The notes under the pieces were generated by a model. It saw nothing but the letters and a program-made list of their open reading frames with translations. It was not told the DNA's origin and searched no databases. 64,000 bases of DNA, taken from NCBI GenBank assembly GCA_009833045.1, contig WUUP01000010.1, positions 109,392-173,391 of the forward strand, given 5' to 3'. Every line of letters starts with the position of its first letter. The first letter of the stretch is position 1. The DNA is from Saprospirales bacterium GYS_P2D. Lineage in GTDB: Bacteria; Bacteroidota; Bacteroidia; Chitinophagales; Saprospiraceae. Below are positions 29,008 through 38,121 of this stretch, in pieces. Both the position numbers and the translations under genes were made by a program.

Positions 29008-30174
29008 ATGCACACTGAAAAACACACAGATCATACTGATATAGAAATAAAACTGAATACGATAGAAGAGGCTGTCCAAGATATCAAGGATGGTAAAGTG
29101 ATCATTGTAGTGGATGATGAAGATCGTGAGAATGAAGGTGACTTTATTTGTGCAGCAGAGTGTGCTACTCCTGAGATCATTAACTTTATGGCGACTTATG
29201 GACGAGGCTTGATCTGTGCACCGATCACAGAAGAGAGAGCTAAGGAGCTCAAGCTATCTCGTATGGTCACAGAAAACACCGATCTACATGAGACAGCATT
29301 CACTGTATCCATCGACTATAAGAAAGAAGGTTGCACTACAGGTATATCGGCGTATGATCGAGCGACTGGGATCGTAGCGCTCACTAAAGCGTCAACTCTG
29401 CCAAGTGATTTTGCTCGACCTGGGCATATATTTCCTCTCATCGCTAAAGACGGAGGCGTACTAAGACGTACAGGACATACTGAGGCATCCATTGATCTTG
29501 CGGTGATGGCTGGTCTCAAGCCAGCAGGAGTGCTCATCGAGATACTCAATCCAGATGGTACGATGGCCAGGCTGCCACAGCTCGTAGAGATAGCTCAGCG
29601 ATTTGACCTCAAGATCATCACGATCAAAGATCTCGTCGCCTATCGTATGAAGCGTGAGCGTCTCGTACAAAGAGATAACGAGCTCACGATCGAAACAAAA
29701 TATGGAGATTTTGATCTCATTGTATTCAAAGAAATGAACACGGGCGTATCACATTTAGCGCTCAAAAAGGGAGAGTGGGAAGAGGATGAACCTGTGCTCA
29801 CAAGAGTACACTCAGGGTCAAATACGTCTGAGATATTTGCCTATTTCCTAAAAGATACTAATCGTATCATCGACAGCACACTCACTCAAATACAAAAAGC
29901 AGGAAAAGGAGTAATGATCCTCCTACGTCAAGACGAACCATCTGGTGGCGTAGCTGATGTAGTAGAGATGCTCCGCAAGCAGAAAGATGAGGGTAAAGGC
30001 TATAATCCATACATGCAGCGGAATATGGAGTCTGAACAAAAGGACTTTGGTATAGGAGCTCAGATCCTACATGATCTGAATATCCGGAAACTCAGATTGC
30101 TGACGAATAATCCTAAGAAAAGGGTAGGCCTGATAGGCTATGATCTTGAGATAGTGGATAATGTGCCGCTTTAA
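29008..30174 (+). CDS. ribB: DHBP synthase with degenerate GTP cyclohydrolase II half
   Basis: A 388-residue RibBA-shaped protein. Residues about 10-215 form a complete 3,4-dihydroxy-2-butanone 4-phosphate synthase, with [11 protein letters not shown], the GRGLICAPI loop, and RPGHIFPL and [11 protein letters not shown]. It makes the four-carbon precursor of riboflavin from ribulose 5-phosphate. The C-terminal half keeps the fold ([31 protein letters not shown]). However, the three zinc cysteines of RibA (SEC and RCDC) are replaced by SGS and LKDTN, and the REGRGIGL loop is lost. It should therefore not cut GTP, and a separate ribA is expected elsewhere. Confidence 0.9.
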   Translation: MHTEKHTDHTDIEIKLNTIEEAVQDIKDGKVIIVVDDEDRENEGDFICAAECATPEIINFMATYGRGLICAPITEERAKELKLSRMVTENTDLHETAFTVSIDYKKEGCTTGISAYDRATGIVALTKASTLPSDFARPGHIFPLIAKDGGVLRRTGHTEASIDLAVMAGLKPAGVLIEILNPDGTMARLPQLVEIAQRFDLKIITIKDLVAYRMKRERLVQRDNELTIETKYGDFDLIVFKEMNTGVSHLALKKGEWEEDEPVLTRVHSGSNTSEIFAYFLKDTNRIIDSTLTQIQKAGKGVMILLRQDEPSGGVADVVEMLRKQKDEGKGYNPYMQRNMESEQKDFGIGAQILHDLNIRKLRLLTNNPKKRVGLIGYDLEIVDNVPL

Positions 30175-30248
30175 AGCGTTCTGGTTTGGTGAGTTTTCTT
30201 GTTTAATTCGTTGAATGGTTTTGATAGTTAAATGGGGCTCAATAAATT

Positions 30249-30274
30249 CTGCTAACTGCTAACTGCTAACTGCT
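30249..30274. repeat. 7-base tandem repeat CTGCTAA
   Basis: CTGCTAA is repeated 3.7 times head to tail just after ribB and 5 bases before the end of the toxin gene. It may be a slippage product or a scar at the edge of the inserted toxin-antitoxin cassette. Confidence 0.85.
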
Positions 30275-30278
30275 CTTA

Positions 30279-30755
30279 TTAGTCCTCTTCTATAATTTTT
30301 AATACTTTCTCAATGAGCTTAGGCTGTAGTCTAAAGCCATTATGTTGAAGCTTGATGATAAGAGGTTTAACTTCCATTAAGTATCCTTTGCTTTTTCCGA
30401 GAATGAGTAAACCCAAAAGACCTGTTATTTTCAGACCTTCATTAAGCGCTATTTGTCGACCACGATATTCATCTATTAATAAAAAATCAGCTTGAGTTTC
30501 TATTGCTAATACAATCGATTCTGCTTCACCGATATCTAAGTCAGTGAGTAGTGCGTCTCTTTTAGCTGTATTCAATATTGATTTAACGGAAATCCATTCT
30601 GCTTTTAAGATGGCAGATTGATGACCTTTCATTCGGTGTAACTCTGTTTTTACGGATTCCGTGATTACTACTTTTCCAAACAGTGACTTTAAAAGATCAA
30701 GTTGTTCAATTTGAATTAGATTAGAAATAACAGAAGTATCACTGACAACAATCAT
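30279..30755 (-). CDS. PIN-domain toxin (DUF3368)
   Basis: A 158-residue PIN-fold protein. Acidic residues typical of the nuclease site are in VVSDTSVISNL (D6), in DIGEAESIVLA (E and the following E) and in ADFLLIDEYRGRQIA (D). The layout matches the DUF3368 group, whose members are paired with UPF0175 antitoxins. It would cut RNA when free of its antitoxin. Its start overlaps the antitoxin stop by 4 bases (ATGA), which is usual for such pairs. The pair is richer in A and T than its neighbours. Confidence 0.85.
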   Translation of the reverse strand: MIVVSDTSVISNLIQIEQLDLLKSLFGKVVITESVKTELHRMKGHQSAILKAEWISVKSILNTAKRDALLTDLDIGEAESIVLAIETQADFLLIDEYRGRQIALNEGLKITGLLGLLILGKSKGYLMEVKPLIIKLQHNGFRLQPKLIEKVLKIIEED

Positions 30756-30991
30756 TCTGAAATGCCTAACATATCTAAATCTTGCTCAAGATCATCTTCA
30801 GAATAATGAATGTATATATCCCTATTTGATAGCTCAAGTTGGAACGCTAATTGGTCTAATCCTGACAATGATCGAGCTTGTCCCAAGCTCAATCTCTTTT
30901 TTTCATATAAGTAGCAGGCTAAATCAATTCTTAATTGGTTTGCAGATATTTGTGCCTTGCTTAATGTCTCATCTGAAATAACCAGAGCCAT
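30752..30991 (-). CDS. UPF0175 family antitoxin
   Basis: A 79-residue protein with the UPF0175 pattern. The helix LRIDLACYLYEKKRLSLGQARSL is followed by a helix-turn-helix-like LDQLAFQLELSNRDI and the short YSEDDLEQDL tail. UPF0175 proteins are antitoxins of PIN/DUF3368 toxins and probably regulate their own operon. It is the first gene of the pair, with the toxin coupled by ATGA. The cassette lies between ribB and a carboxylase gene. Confidence 0.87.
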   Translation of the reverse strand: MALVISDETLSKAQISANQLRIDLACYLYEKKRLSLGQARSLSGLDQLAFQLELSNRDIYIHYSEDDLEQDLDMLGISE

Positions 30992-31066
30992 ATCACTTTT
31001 CTTTATGAGCAGTTTTAATATAACGCAATATAATTATAAATCAGTTTCACAATAAACAAAAACTAA

Positions 31067-32623
31067 TCACCAACTATCCACCATCCGCCCACTTGGCTTG
31101 ATCTGATTGGCCATCATGAGTAGGCCAGAGAGTATCCACTGACGAGTGTCTTTGGGATCTATGACTTCGTCAAACTCTAATTTGGAAGCTGCTTTGATAG
31201 CTTTACCTTGATGATATGCTTTCTTTACCAAGGTCTCGTATAGCTGTTGCTTGGCTTGGATATTTTCAGTCGCTTCCAGCTCTTTTTTGAATCCCAATTT
31301 GACAGCGCCCTCGAGGCCCATAGCTCCAAACTCCGCCGTCGGCCAAGCTATGCTAAACTGTGACTCGTGAAAACTACCACCCGCCATCGCCATAGCTCCG
31401 AGACCATATGCTTTGCGCAAGAATATCGTAAAGATGGGCACCTCTATACGACTGCCTGTGATGAACATCCTTGATGAGTGCCGTACCATCGCTGTTGACT
31501 CGCATTCTGGCCCGACCATGAATCCAGGAGCATCACAGAGAGACAGGATAGGTAGACCATGTGCGTCACATAGCAGCATGAATCGAGATGCTTTATCGGC
31601 AGCAGCACTATCTATTGCACCTCCCAGATGACGAGTGCTATTAGCGATAAGGCCCATAGGCCGACCCTCTACTCGGATGAGAGCGGTGACCATATTATGA
31701 GCATAGCCAGCTCTCAGCTCCAGGACGCTATCTGTATCGGCGATATGCTCGATGACCTTATGCACATCGTAAGCAAATTTTCGATTCTCCGGTATGAGCT
31801 CTTGGAGCTTAGTTTGATCACTACAGGTGAATTCTTTGATACTCCCTTGGAAGTAGCTAAGGTATTTTTTAGCCACAGCCGTAGCTTCTACTTCATCTTT
31901 GACGAGTATGTCGATGACGCCGTTTTTATATTGATCAGCGGCCGGGCCTATGTCTCTGGGATGAAATCTCCCAAGGCCTCCACCCTCGATCATAGCAGGT
32001 CCTCCCATGCCGAGATTACTATCTTCTGTAGCTATGATAACATCTGAGCAGCCGGCGATAGCAGCATTCCCAGCGAAACAATATCCTGAAACTATTGCCA
32101 CTCGAGGCACGATACCACTTAGGCGTCCATATTCGACGAAAGTCGGAATATTAAGTCCTCCGGATGATATAAACTCAAAATCCACATCTCCCGGTCGTCC
32201 GCCACCGCCCTCTACATAAAAAACAACAGGAATCTTGGCCTGTCGAGCCAGTTCCAGCATACGATCCGTCTTCCGATGATTAAATCCTCCCTGTGTGCCC
32301 GCCAGTACGGTGTAGTCATAGCTCAATACTGCACACATACTATCCTCCGCTGAGAAATTGTCACTATTTACCTGACCGACACCAGCTACTAATCCATCTG
32401 CAGGAGTATCTCTCATGAGGTCCTCTTCGCTCTTGCGTCCTCTCTGACCTGCGACTATGAGTGATCCATACTCTAAGAAGCTATCTGCATCACAGAGGTC
32501 ATGTATGTTCTCACGTGCGGTTCGTTTCCCTTTAGCATGTCGTTTTTCGACAGCTTTAGGTCGTGATTCATCATCAAGTAGGGTCTTACGGTCATAGTAG
32601 TCTTGTAAATCTTTTCTCATCAT
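31067..32623 (-). CDS. Acyl-CoA carboxylase carboxyltransferase subunit
   Basis: A 518-residue biotin-dependent carboxyltransferase of the propionyl-, acetyl- or methylcrotonyl-CoA carboxylase beta type. It has two crotonase-like halves. The first contains VFYVEGGGGRPGDV and GYCFAGNAAIAGCSDVIIAT, the second LCDAPGFMVGPECE and TIFLRKAYGLGAMAMAGG. The second half supplies the oxyanion hole for carboxybiotin. Length is usual. The biotin carboxylase partner is not in the window. The divergent acyl-CoA dehydrogenase pair next door suggests a role in branched-chain or unusual acyl-CoA breakdown. An extra ATG gives one optional residue. Confidence 0.88.
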   Translation of the reverse strand: MMRKDLQDYYDRKTLLDDESRPKAVEKRHAKGKRTARENIHDLCDADSFLEYGSLIVAGQRGRKSEEDLMRDTPADGLVAGVGQVNSDNFSAEDSMCAVLSYDYTVLAGTQGGFNHRKTDRMLELARQAKIPVVFYVEGGGGRPGDVDFEFISSGGLNIPTFVEYGRLSGIVPRVAIVSGYCFAGNAAIAGCSDVIIATEDSNLGMGGPAMIEGGGLGRFHPRDIGPAADQYKNGVIDILVKDEVEATAVAKKYLSYFQGSIKEFTCSDQTKLQELIPENRKFAYDVHKVIEHIADTDSVLELRAGYAHNMVTALIRVEGRPMGLIANSTRHLGGAIDSAAADKASRFMLLCDAHGLPILSLCDAPGFMVGPECESTAMVRHSSRMFITGSRIEVPIFTIFLRKAYGLGAMAMAGGSFHESQFSIAWPTAEFGAMGLEGAVKLGFKKELEATENIQAKQQLYETLVKKAYHQGKAIKAASKLEFDEVIDPKDTRQWILSGLLMMANQIKPSGRMVDSW

Positions 32624-32771
32624 TCTTATTTGCTATACACAAGGTAGTCTGAAGCAGACAGTCTACCAATCAAGAAATAGAGTAAGTAATTGGCCATGCC
32701 AATAAAGCCCACATCCCGATTCAACGATACTTAGGATTTGATTGTAGATTTAGACAAAATGTAATTCGCAT

Positions 32772-33950
32772 ATGTCATTAGAAGATTTCAGAAAAGAAGT
32801 GATAGACTTCATCGAAGCCAACTGTGCGGAGTCTATGCGCCAACCAATGGTCAAGGAGTCAGATACCTACTGGGGTGGTCGAAATGCGACCTTTCAGAAT
32901 GAAGACCAAGAGCGATGGTTTACTGCCATGGCGGAGCGAGGATGGACGACACCGACCTGGCCGAAAGAATATGGAGGTGGTGGCCTCTCAAAGGCTGAAG
33001 CCAAAATCCTCAAACAAGAAATGGACAAAAGAAAATGCCGTCCACCTTTATTGAGCTTTGGGATATGGATGCTCGGGCCGGCCTTATTGCAGTTTGGTAG
33101 TGAGGAGCAGCGGCAGCAGTATCTTCCAGACATCATACAGGGTAAGACACGCTGGTGTCAGGGCTATTCCGAGCCTGGAGCGGGTAGTGATCTGGCAGGG
33201 CTACAGACATCAGCTATATCAGATGGCGATCACTATATCGTCAATGGTCAAAAAGTATGGACCTCATATGGAGATAAAGCGGACATGATATTCGCACTGG
33301 TACGCACTGATCAGAGTGTGAAGAAGCAGATGGGTATCACTTTCCTATTAGTCGATATGGACACTGAGGGCGTAAGTACTCAGCCTATCAAGCTCATCAG
33401 TGGTAAGTCTCCTTTCTGTGAGACCTTCTTTGACAATGTCAGAGTGCCAAAAGCTAATGTCATCGGAGAAGAAAACGCCGGCTGGACAGTAGCTAAGTAT
33501 CTCTTGACACATGAGCGTAGTGCTATCAGTAGTGCAGTAGATGCAGACATGCTGACTCCGCTATCATATTATGCTAAAAACTCTATTGGCGTAGATGAGA
33601 CAGGTGTCCTGAAGGACAGCATTTTGAGATCAGATATAGTAGAGTGGGAGATTGACGCTGCAGCATTTAAGTTTACGCTTGAGCGTATCAATGAAGAAAT
33701 GAAGGCTGGACAAGCGATAGGTGCTAAGTCATCATTCATGAAGTATTATGGCTCCGAGCTTAATAAGCGTAAATACGAACTCCGACTACAAGTAGAAGGT
33801 GCTGATGGTCTCGTGTGGGATGGAGAGCGTACGAATGAAGGAAAAGTAGCTCGCCAATTCTGTAGAACTAAGGGCAACTCCATAGAAGGAGGTACGAGCG
33901 AGGTACAGTTAAACATTATTAGTAAACATATCCTGGGACTACCATCCTAA
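32772..33950 (+). CDS. Acyl-CoA dehydrogenase, subunit 1
   Basis: A 392-residue flavoprotein of the acyl-CoA dehydrogenase family. It shows the FAD/substrate motif CQGYSEPGAGSDLAGLQT, the middle beta domain with GQKVWTSYGDKADMIF, and the C-terminal signature KGNSIEGGTSEVQLNII. It is followed after 17 bases by a second, dissimilar acyl-CoA dehydrogenase. Such tandem pairs in actinobacteria form alpha2-beta2 enzymes that act on large or branched acyl-CoAs, so a heteromer is likely here too. It is divergent from the carboxyltransferase gene. Confidence 0.9.
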   Translation: MSLEDFRKEVIDFIEANCAESMRQPMVKESDTYWGGRNATFQNEDQERWFTAMAERGWTTPTWPKEYGGGGLSKAEAKILKQEMDKRKCRPPLLSFGIWMLGPALLQFGSEEQRQQYLPDIIQGKTRWCQGYSEPGAGSDLAGLQTSAISDGDHYIVNGQKVWTSYGDKADMIFALVRTDQSVKKQMGITFLLVDMDTEGVSTQPIKLISGKSPFCETFFDNVRVPKANVIGEENAGWTVAKYLLTHERSAISSAVDADMLTPLSYYAKNSIGVDETGVLKDSILRSDIVEWEIDAAAFKFTLERINEEMKAGQAIGAKSSFMKYYGSELNKRKYELRLQVEGADGLVWDGERTNEGKVARQFCRTKGNSIEGGTSEVQLNIISKHILGLPS

Positions 33951-33967
33951 GGTCTAAAATATAGCAA

Positions 33968-35071
33968 ATGGCATACGTATTAACAGAGGAACAACAGATG
34001 CTGAGTGACTCAGCGAGGGACTTGTTTAAAGCGGCACCAGTGGCACTCGTCAGAGAGCTCAGAGATCAAGATAATGAAGTGGGCTATAGTCAAGATCTAT
34101 GGAAAGAGATGGTCGAGATGGGTCTCAATGGTCTCCTCGTGTCTGAGGAAAATGGAGGCATGGACTTCGGATGGAGAGGTATGGGGGTCATACTCGAGGA
34201 GTGTGGGCGTACCCTGTCTAATAGTCCAGTACTCACTACAGCTGTAGCAGCTCATATCATCGATAGATATGGATCTGAGGAGCAAAAGGCTATGCTAACT
34301 GAGATCATAACTGGAGGTAAAAGTATCACAATCGCTCTCAGGTCGACAAGCAGGATGAGCGCCGATGAGTGTATCGTGACAGCAGATGGTGATCACTATC
34401 TACTCTCTGGAACTAAACAGATGGTAGCGAATGCCAATACTGCTGACTACATCCTGCTATCAGCACTATCTGATGGGGTAGAGCAGTACTACCTCATCGA
34501 AAATAGCGATGCTGTCCAAGTTGAAACAGAACGATATATGGATAGTCGCATGTACTCGAGGCTGAGCTTTGATAGTGTCAAGTTGAGCCAATCCGCATTA
34601 GTAGGAGTGGCTAAAGCGCAGAGAGCAATTGCTACCACATTGATTTCAGGGCTCAATGCCCTGCTTAGTGCAGAGCTTTTAGGACTGATGACTGAAGCTT
34701 TTGAGCGGACAGTAGGATATCTTAAGGAGCGTCGCCAGTTTGGGGTATTGATAGGATCGTTTCAGGCGCTACAGCATAGAGCTGCCGATCTATACAGTGA
34801 GATCGAGCTCGTCAAAAGTATAGTGATCAAAGCCTTGGATGCTCTTGATGATGGTGACCCTATAGCTACCGCTTACTGTAGCATGGCGAAAGCTAAAGCC
34901 AGTAAAATCGCACAACTTGCGACTAATGAAGGAGTACAGATGTACGGTGGTATTGGGATGACGGATGATGAGGAGATCGGATTCTTCATGAAGAGAGCTC
35001 GAGTCGCTGCTGAGCAGTTTGGCAGTATGAGCTATCATGCTGATAGATTTGCACGATTGAGTTCTTACTAA
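33968..35071 (+). CDS. Acyl-CoA dehydrogenase, subunit 2
   Basis: A 367-residue acyl-CoA dehydrogenase paralogue, 17 bases after its partner. The C-terminal half carries the FAD-contact motif RRQFGVLIGSFQALQHRAADLY and the terminal QMYGGIGMTDDEEIGFFMKRA. The middle domain is less conserved than in subunit 1 and the acidic N-terminal half is diverged, as in the second subunit of mycobacterial heterotetrameric enzymes. It probably forms one enzyme with the preceding product. A terminator follows 31 bases after the stop. Confidence 0.87.
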   Translation: MAYVLTEEQQMLSDSARDLFKAAPVALVRELRDQDNEVGYSQDLWKEMVEMGLNGLLVSEENGGMDFGWRGMGVILEECGRTLSNSPVLTTAVAAHIIDRYGSEEQKAMLTEIITGGKSITIALRSTSRMSADECIVTADGDHYLLSGTKQMVANANTADYILLSALSDGVEQYYLIENSDAVQVETERYMDSRMYSRLSFDSVKLSQSALVGVAKAQRAIATTLISGLNALLSAELLGLMTEAFERTVGYLKERRQFGVLIGSFQALQHRAADLYSEIELVKSIVIKALDALDDGDPIATAYCSMAKAKASKIAQLATNEGVQMYGGIGMTDDEEIGFFMKRARVAAEQFGSMSYHADRFARLSSY

Positions 35072-35102
35072 GATAGATTAAGACATTTTCGATAGTTAAT
35101 AG

Positions 35103-35128
35103 AGCCCGCTATTTTGGTGGGCTTTTTT
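35103..35128 (+). terminator. Rho-independent terminator
   Basis: The stem AGCCCGC (35103-35109) pairs with GTGGGCT (35117-35123), with one G-T pair, before a T run. It ends the acyl-CoA dehydrogenase operon. Confidence 0.85.
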
Positions 35129-35181
35129 GTTGGGTACCTATAGCTATGCTTCTACTTAGTATGACTATTTTGCTGCCGATT

Positions 35182-35706
35182 ATGGGCACATTGATAGGTA
35201 TCGGCGGGCTGAGTAGAGCGGGGAAGAGTACTTTAGCCAGACTCTTGGCAGAGCGACTCATAGATGAGGGATATAGTGCCATAGTCCTACATCAGGACGA
35301 ATATGTTATTGAGGAGTCTGATCTTCCTTTGATCAGAGATAAGCAAGACTGGGAGGTTCCCCAAAGTATACACTGGAAAAGCTTAAAATTAGCTATACAG
35401 AATGCCACCCAAAACTACGATATCGTATTTGTTGAGGGATTATTCGCTTTTCATGATCCACTTTTGACTGAGCAGATGGATCATCGGATTTTCATAGAGA
35501 TATCCAAGAGTAAATTTCTCGAGCGTAAGAAGGTAGATCTACGATGGGGTAGTGAGCCTGAGCCGGACTGGTATATGGAGCACATCTGGCAGTCCTATCT
35601 CAGATATGGACGACCGACACTCTCTGATGGATATATCTGTCTTAATGGTAGCCGATTCTTTGATATTGACGGTACACTGAGAGCCATCAGTATACTACCC
35701 AGTTAG
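35182..35706 (+). CDS. Uridine kinase-like P-loop kinase
   Basis: A small kinase of 174 residues if ATG 35182 is used; an in-frame ATG at 35146 would add 12 hydrophobic residues. The P-loop is GIGGLSRAGKST, followed by LHQDEYVI (the acidic base region of uridine and nicotinamide riboside kinases), FVEGLFAFHDPLL and an arginine-rich lid with DLRWGSEPEPDWYMEHIW. The family phosphorylates nucleosides or similar small molecules. The exact substrate is not readable. Its stop TAG overlaps the stop of convergent recQ. Confidence 0.75.
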   Translation: MGTLIGIGGLSRAGKSTLARLLAERLIDEGYSAIVLHQDEYVIEESDLPLIRDKQDWEVPQSIHWKSLKLAIQNATQNYDIVFVEGLFAFHDPLLTEQMDHRIFIEISKSKFLERKKVDLRWGSEPEPDWYMEHIWQSYLRYGRPTLSDGYICLNGSRFFDIDGTLRAISILPS

Positions 35707-37829
35707 TTATTTCGCTTATCCCACGACAGTGCTAATCTTATCTTGTAGTAATCCATCTCCCCGTTCAGTGCTTCATGGATCGGCTTCAGTTGATCTCCGA
35801 CATCCACGTTTTTAGCTACAATTAGCACCTTATCTATCTCTTCATCTGTGACGTACTGCTGGATATCGATAGCTTCTCCACGCTCGTACAGAGCTGCGAG
35901 ATGAGAGTAGACAGTGACGATATTCATTTTTCGCTGTAGCGAAATCTGAAATGGTGTAAGCCCTTCTTTATACAGAGCAAGCGTCTGTAGATAAGTGCGA
36001 CCTTTCATTTTCTTGCTATGTGTCTGCGTCAGAGTATACTGCCTGATAACCTCTATAATTTCCTCTCCAAATCGCTGGCGCTTAGTATCTCCGATACCAT
36101 CTATCATCATTAGATCTTCAGCGACTATCGGTTTTTGCTCAGCGATCTCTCGGAGGGTCGCATCATGAAATATCACATAGGCTGGCGCATTGATCTCTTG
36201 CGCTTTTTGTTTTCTCCATTCTCGTAGTTTTTCAAATAGTTCATCTCCGATGACCGCTTTCTTACTGACTTTACGAGTCTTTTGTTTTTCGGATGGCTTC
36301 TGGTAGGCGACCAGATTGACCTGCATATCTCCGGATAGTACGCTTTTGGATAGCGGTGTTAGCCGTAGCTTGTTTTGACGAGCATAGTCTACCTGTATGA
36401 GCCCTTGATTGATCATCTGTAGGCAGTAGGTACGCCAGTGGGTATAGGGTAGATCTCGCCCCGCTCCAAAAGTCTTGATCTGATCCCAGCCTTTTGATCG
36501 AATATCATCTTTAGGATTCCCTTTCAGTACGTCGAGTAGCTGGTGTATGTTGACTTGCTGCTTCGTACGATAGATGGCAGAGAGTGCTTTCTGGGTGAGA
36601 ATAGTGCCCTCTATTACTTCAGGTGGATAGAGACAGTTGTCACAGTGACCACATTTCTTATTCTTGTATTCACCGAAGTAGGAGAGGATCATATTCGTAC
36701 GACATACTGCAGCATTAGCAAACTCCCACATGCGATCCAGCTTGGCATTCTGTACATCTTTAAAATCTTCATTGCCAGGACTGTCCTCTATAAAACTCTT
36801 CAATCGTGTATGATCGGCCCAGCTGTAGAATAATAAAGTCTCAGATGGTAGACCATCTCGACCAGCCCGTCCAATCTCTTGATAAAAACTCTCAATGTTT
36901 TTTGGGAGATTATAATGAACAACAAATCGCACATTTGACTTATCGATACCCATTCCAAAAGCGATGGTGGCACAGACGATCTTGATTTCATCATTTTGAA
37001 ATCTCGTCTGGATACGACTTCTACTCGTGCTATCCATACCGGCATGATAGTACGCCGCTGAGAAACCTCTATCTTTTAGCTTACTGGCTACATCCTCTGT
37101 ACTCTTTCTGCTGAGGCAGTATACTATGCCCGATTCGTCCTTGTATTTAGATAAAAACCTTTCGATTCGATTGATTCGATCGATACCTGCTTGTGCAGTG
37201 ATCATCAAATTATTTCGCTCAAAACTGGACAAAAACAACTTAGCATCAGCGATGCCGAGCTGCTGCATGATATCCTGCCGAGTAGCCTCATCAGCGGTGG
37301 CCGTCAGTGCGATAATGGGCACGTCAGCAAAACGCTCTCTGATGAGTTTTAGCTTGGTATATTCTGGTCGGAAGTCATTGCCCCATACCGATATACAGTG
37401 TGCCTCATCTATCGCAAAAAGCGATATCTCAAAGCTGGACAAGTAGCGCAAAAATCGATCTTGTACAAAGCTCTCAGGAGCCGTATATAGTAGTTTGAGT
37501 TGATTAGCATCCAGTTTTTGATGTAGCTCCTGACGCTGAGCTGCACTCATGCCACTATGCAGATAGGCCGCCTCTACGCCCATCTGCTGTAGAGATACTA
37601 CCTGATCTTCCATCAGCGCTATGAGTGGAGAGATTACTATCGTGAGTCCATCTTTGACTATAGCAGGTATCTGATAGCAGATTGATTTACCTCCACCGGT
37701 TGGCATGATGACCATGGCATTTTTACCATGCAAGACATGATTGATGATCTCTTCTTGCTGACCTCTGAAGTCAGTGTATCCGTAGGTATTCTTTAATATC
37801 TGATGTACGTCAGTAGTCGTCTCGTCCAT
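35703..37829 (-). CDS. recQ: ATP-dependent DNA helicase RecQ
   Basis: A 708-residue RecQ helicase. Visible motifs are MPTGGGKSICYQIPA (motif I), IDEAHC (II), ALTATAD (III), FGMGIDKSNVRFV (V) and QEIGRAGRDG (VI). The zinc module is CGHCDNCLYP. A winged-helix RQC region and an HRDC domain (about 530-600, with KLREWRKQKAQE and MMIDGIGDTKRQRF) follow. The C-terminal extra helix-turn-helix (MKGRTYLQTLALYKEGLT) is common in Bacteroidota RecQ. It unwinds DNA 3' to 5' in repair and fork restart. Confidence 0.96.
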   Translation of the reverse strand: MDETTTDVHQILKNTYGYTDFRGQQEEIINHVLHGKNAMVIMPTGGGKSICYQIPAIVKDGLTIVISPLIALMEDQVVSLQQMGVEAAYLHSGMSAAQRQELHQKLDANQLKLLYTAPESFVQDRFLRYLSSFEISLFAIDEAHCISVWGNDFRPEYTKLKLIRERFADVPIIALTATADEATRQDIMQQLGIADAKLFLSSFERNNLMITAQAGIDRINRIERFLSKYKDESGIVYCLSRKSTEDVASKLKDRGFSAAYYHAGMDSTSRSRIQTRFQNDEIKIVCATIAFGMGIDKSNVRFVVHYNLPKNIESFYQEIGRAGRDGLPSETLLFYSWADHTRLKSFIEDSPGNEDFKDVQNAKLDRMWEFANAAVCRTNMILSYFGEYKNKKCGHCDNCLYPPEVIEGTILTQKALSAIYRTKQQVNIHQLLDVLKGNPKDDIRSKGWDQIKTFGAGRDLPYTHWRTYCLQMINQGLIQVDYARQNKLRLTPLSKSVLSGDMQVNLVAYQKPSEKQKTRKVSKKAVIGDELFEKLREWRKQKAQEINAPAYVIFHDATLREIAEQKPIVAEDLMMIDGIGDTKRQRFGEEIIEVIRQYTLTQTHSKKMKGRTYLQTLALYKEGLTPFQISLQRKMNIVTVYSHLAALYERGEAIDIQQYVTDEEIDKVLIVAKNVDVGDQLKPIHEALNGEMDYYKIRLALSWDKRNN

Positions 37830-37837
37830 ATTATGAT

Positions 37838-38119
37838 CTATATGATATCTTCAAATTCCTCTTCCTCTCCACCACCGTGTATCTCTGAGAGTATATCAGA
37901 GCGAGTTTCGTCGAGCATAGCGAAATGCTTGGCTATTTTCTGAAGCATGAGCGGAGATAGTGTATAGGATTTAATGGCTGGGATTTGCTCAGCATCTATA
38001 TCATATAGCTTATACCACTGTTCGGTGGTGCCATTTTCTACTTTTAGACTATGCTTCATCTGATGATGAAAGAGAGTATACTTCCAGTTTCTATGATTCC
38101 ATTCATTGACTATTCTCAT
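37838..38119 (-). CDS. Conserved-looking hypothetical protein
   Basis: A 93-residue soluble protein that I do not recognise. It begins with a Trp-rich stretch (NEWNHRNWKYTLFHH) and ends in an acidic tail (EEEEFEDII). It lies 8 bases before recQ and 2 bases after a DUF2520 gene on the same strand, so the three are very likely one operon. The tight spacing is the main reason to accept it as a gene. Confidence 0.6.
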   Translation of the reverse strand: MRIVNEWNHRNWKYTLFHHQMKHSLKVENGTTEQWYKLYDIDAEQIPAIKSYTLSPLMLQKIAKHFAMLDETRSDILSEIHGGGEEEEFEDII

Positions 38120-38121
38120 GT

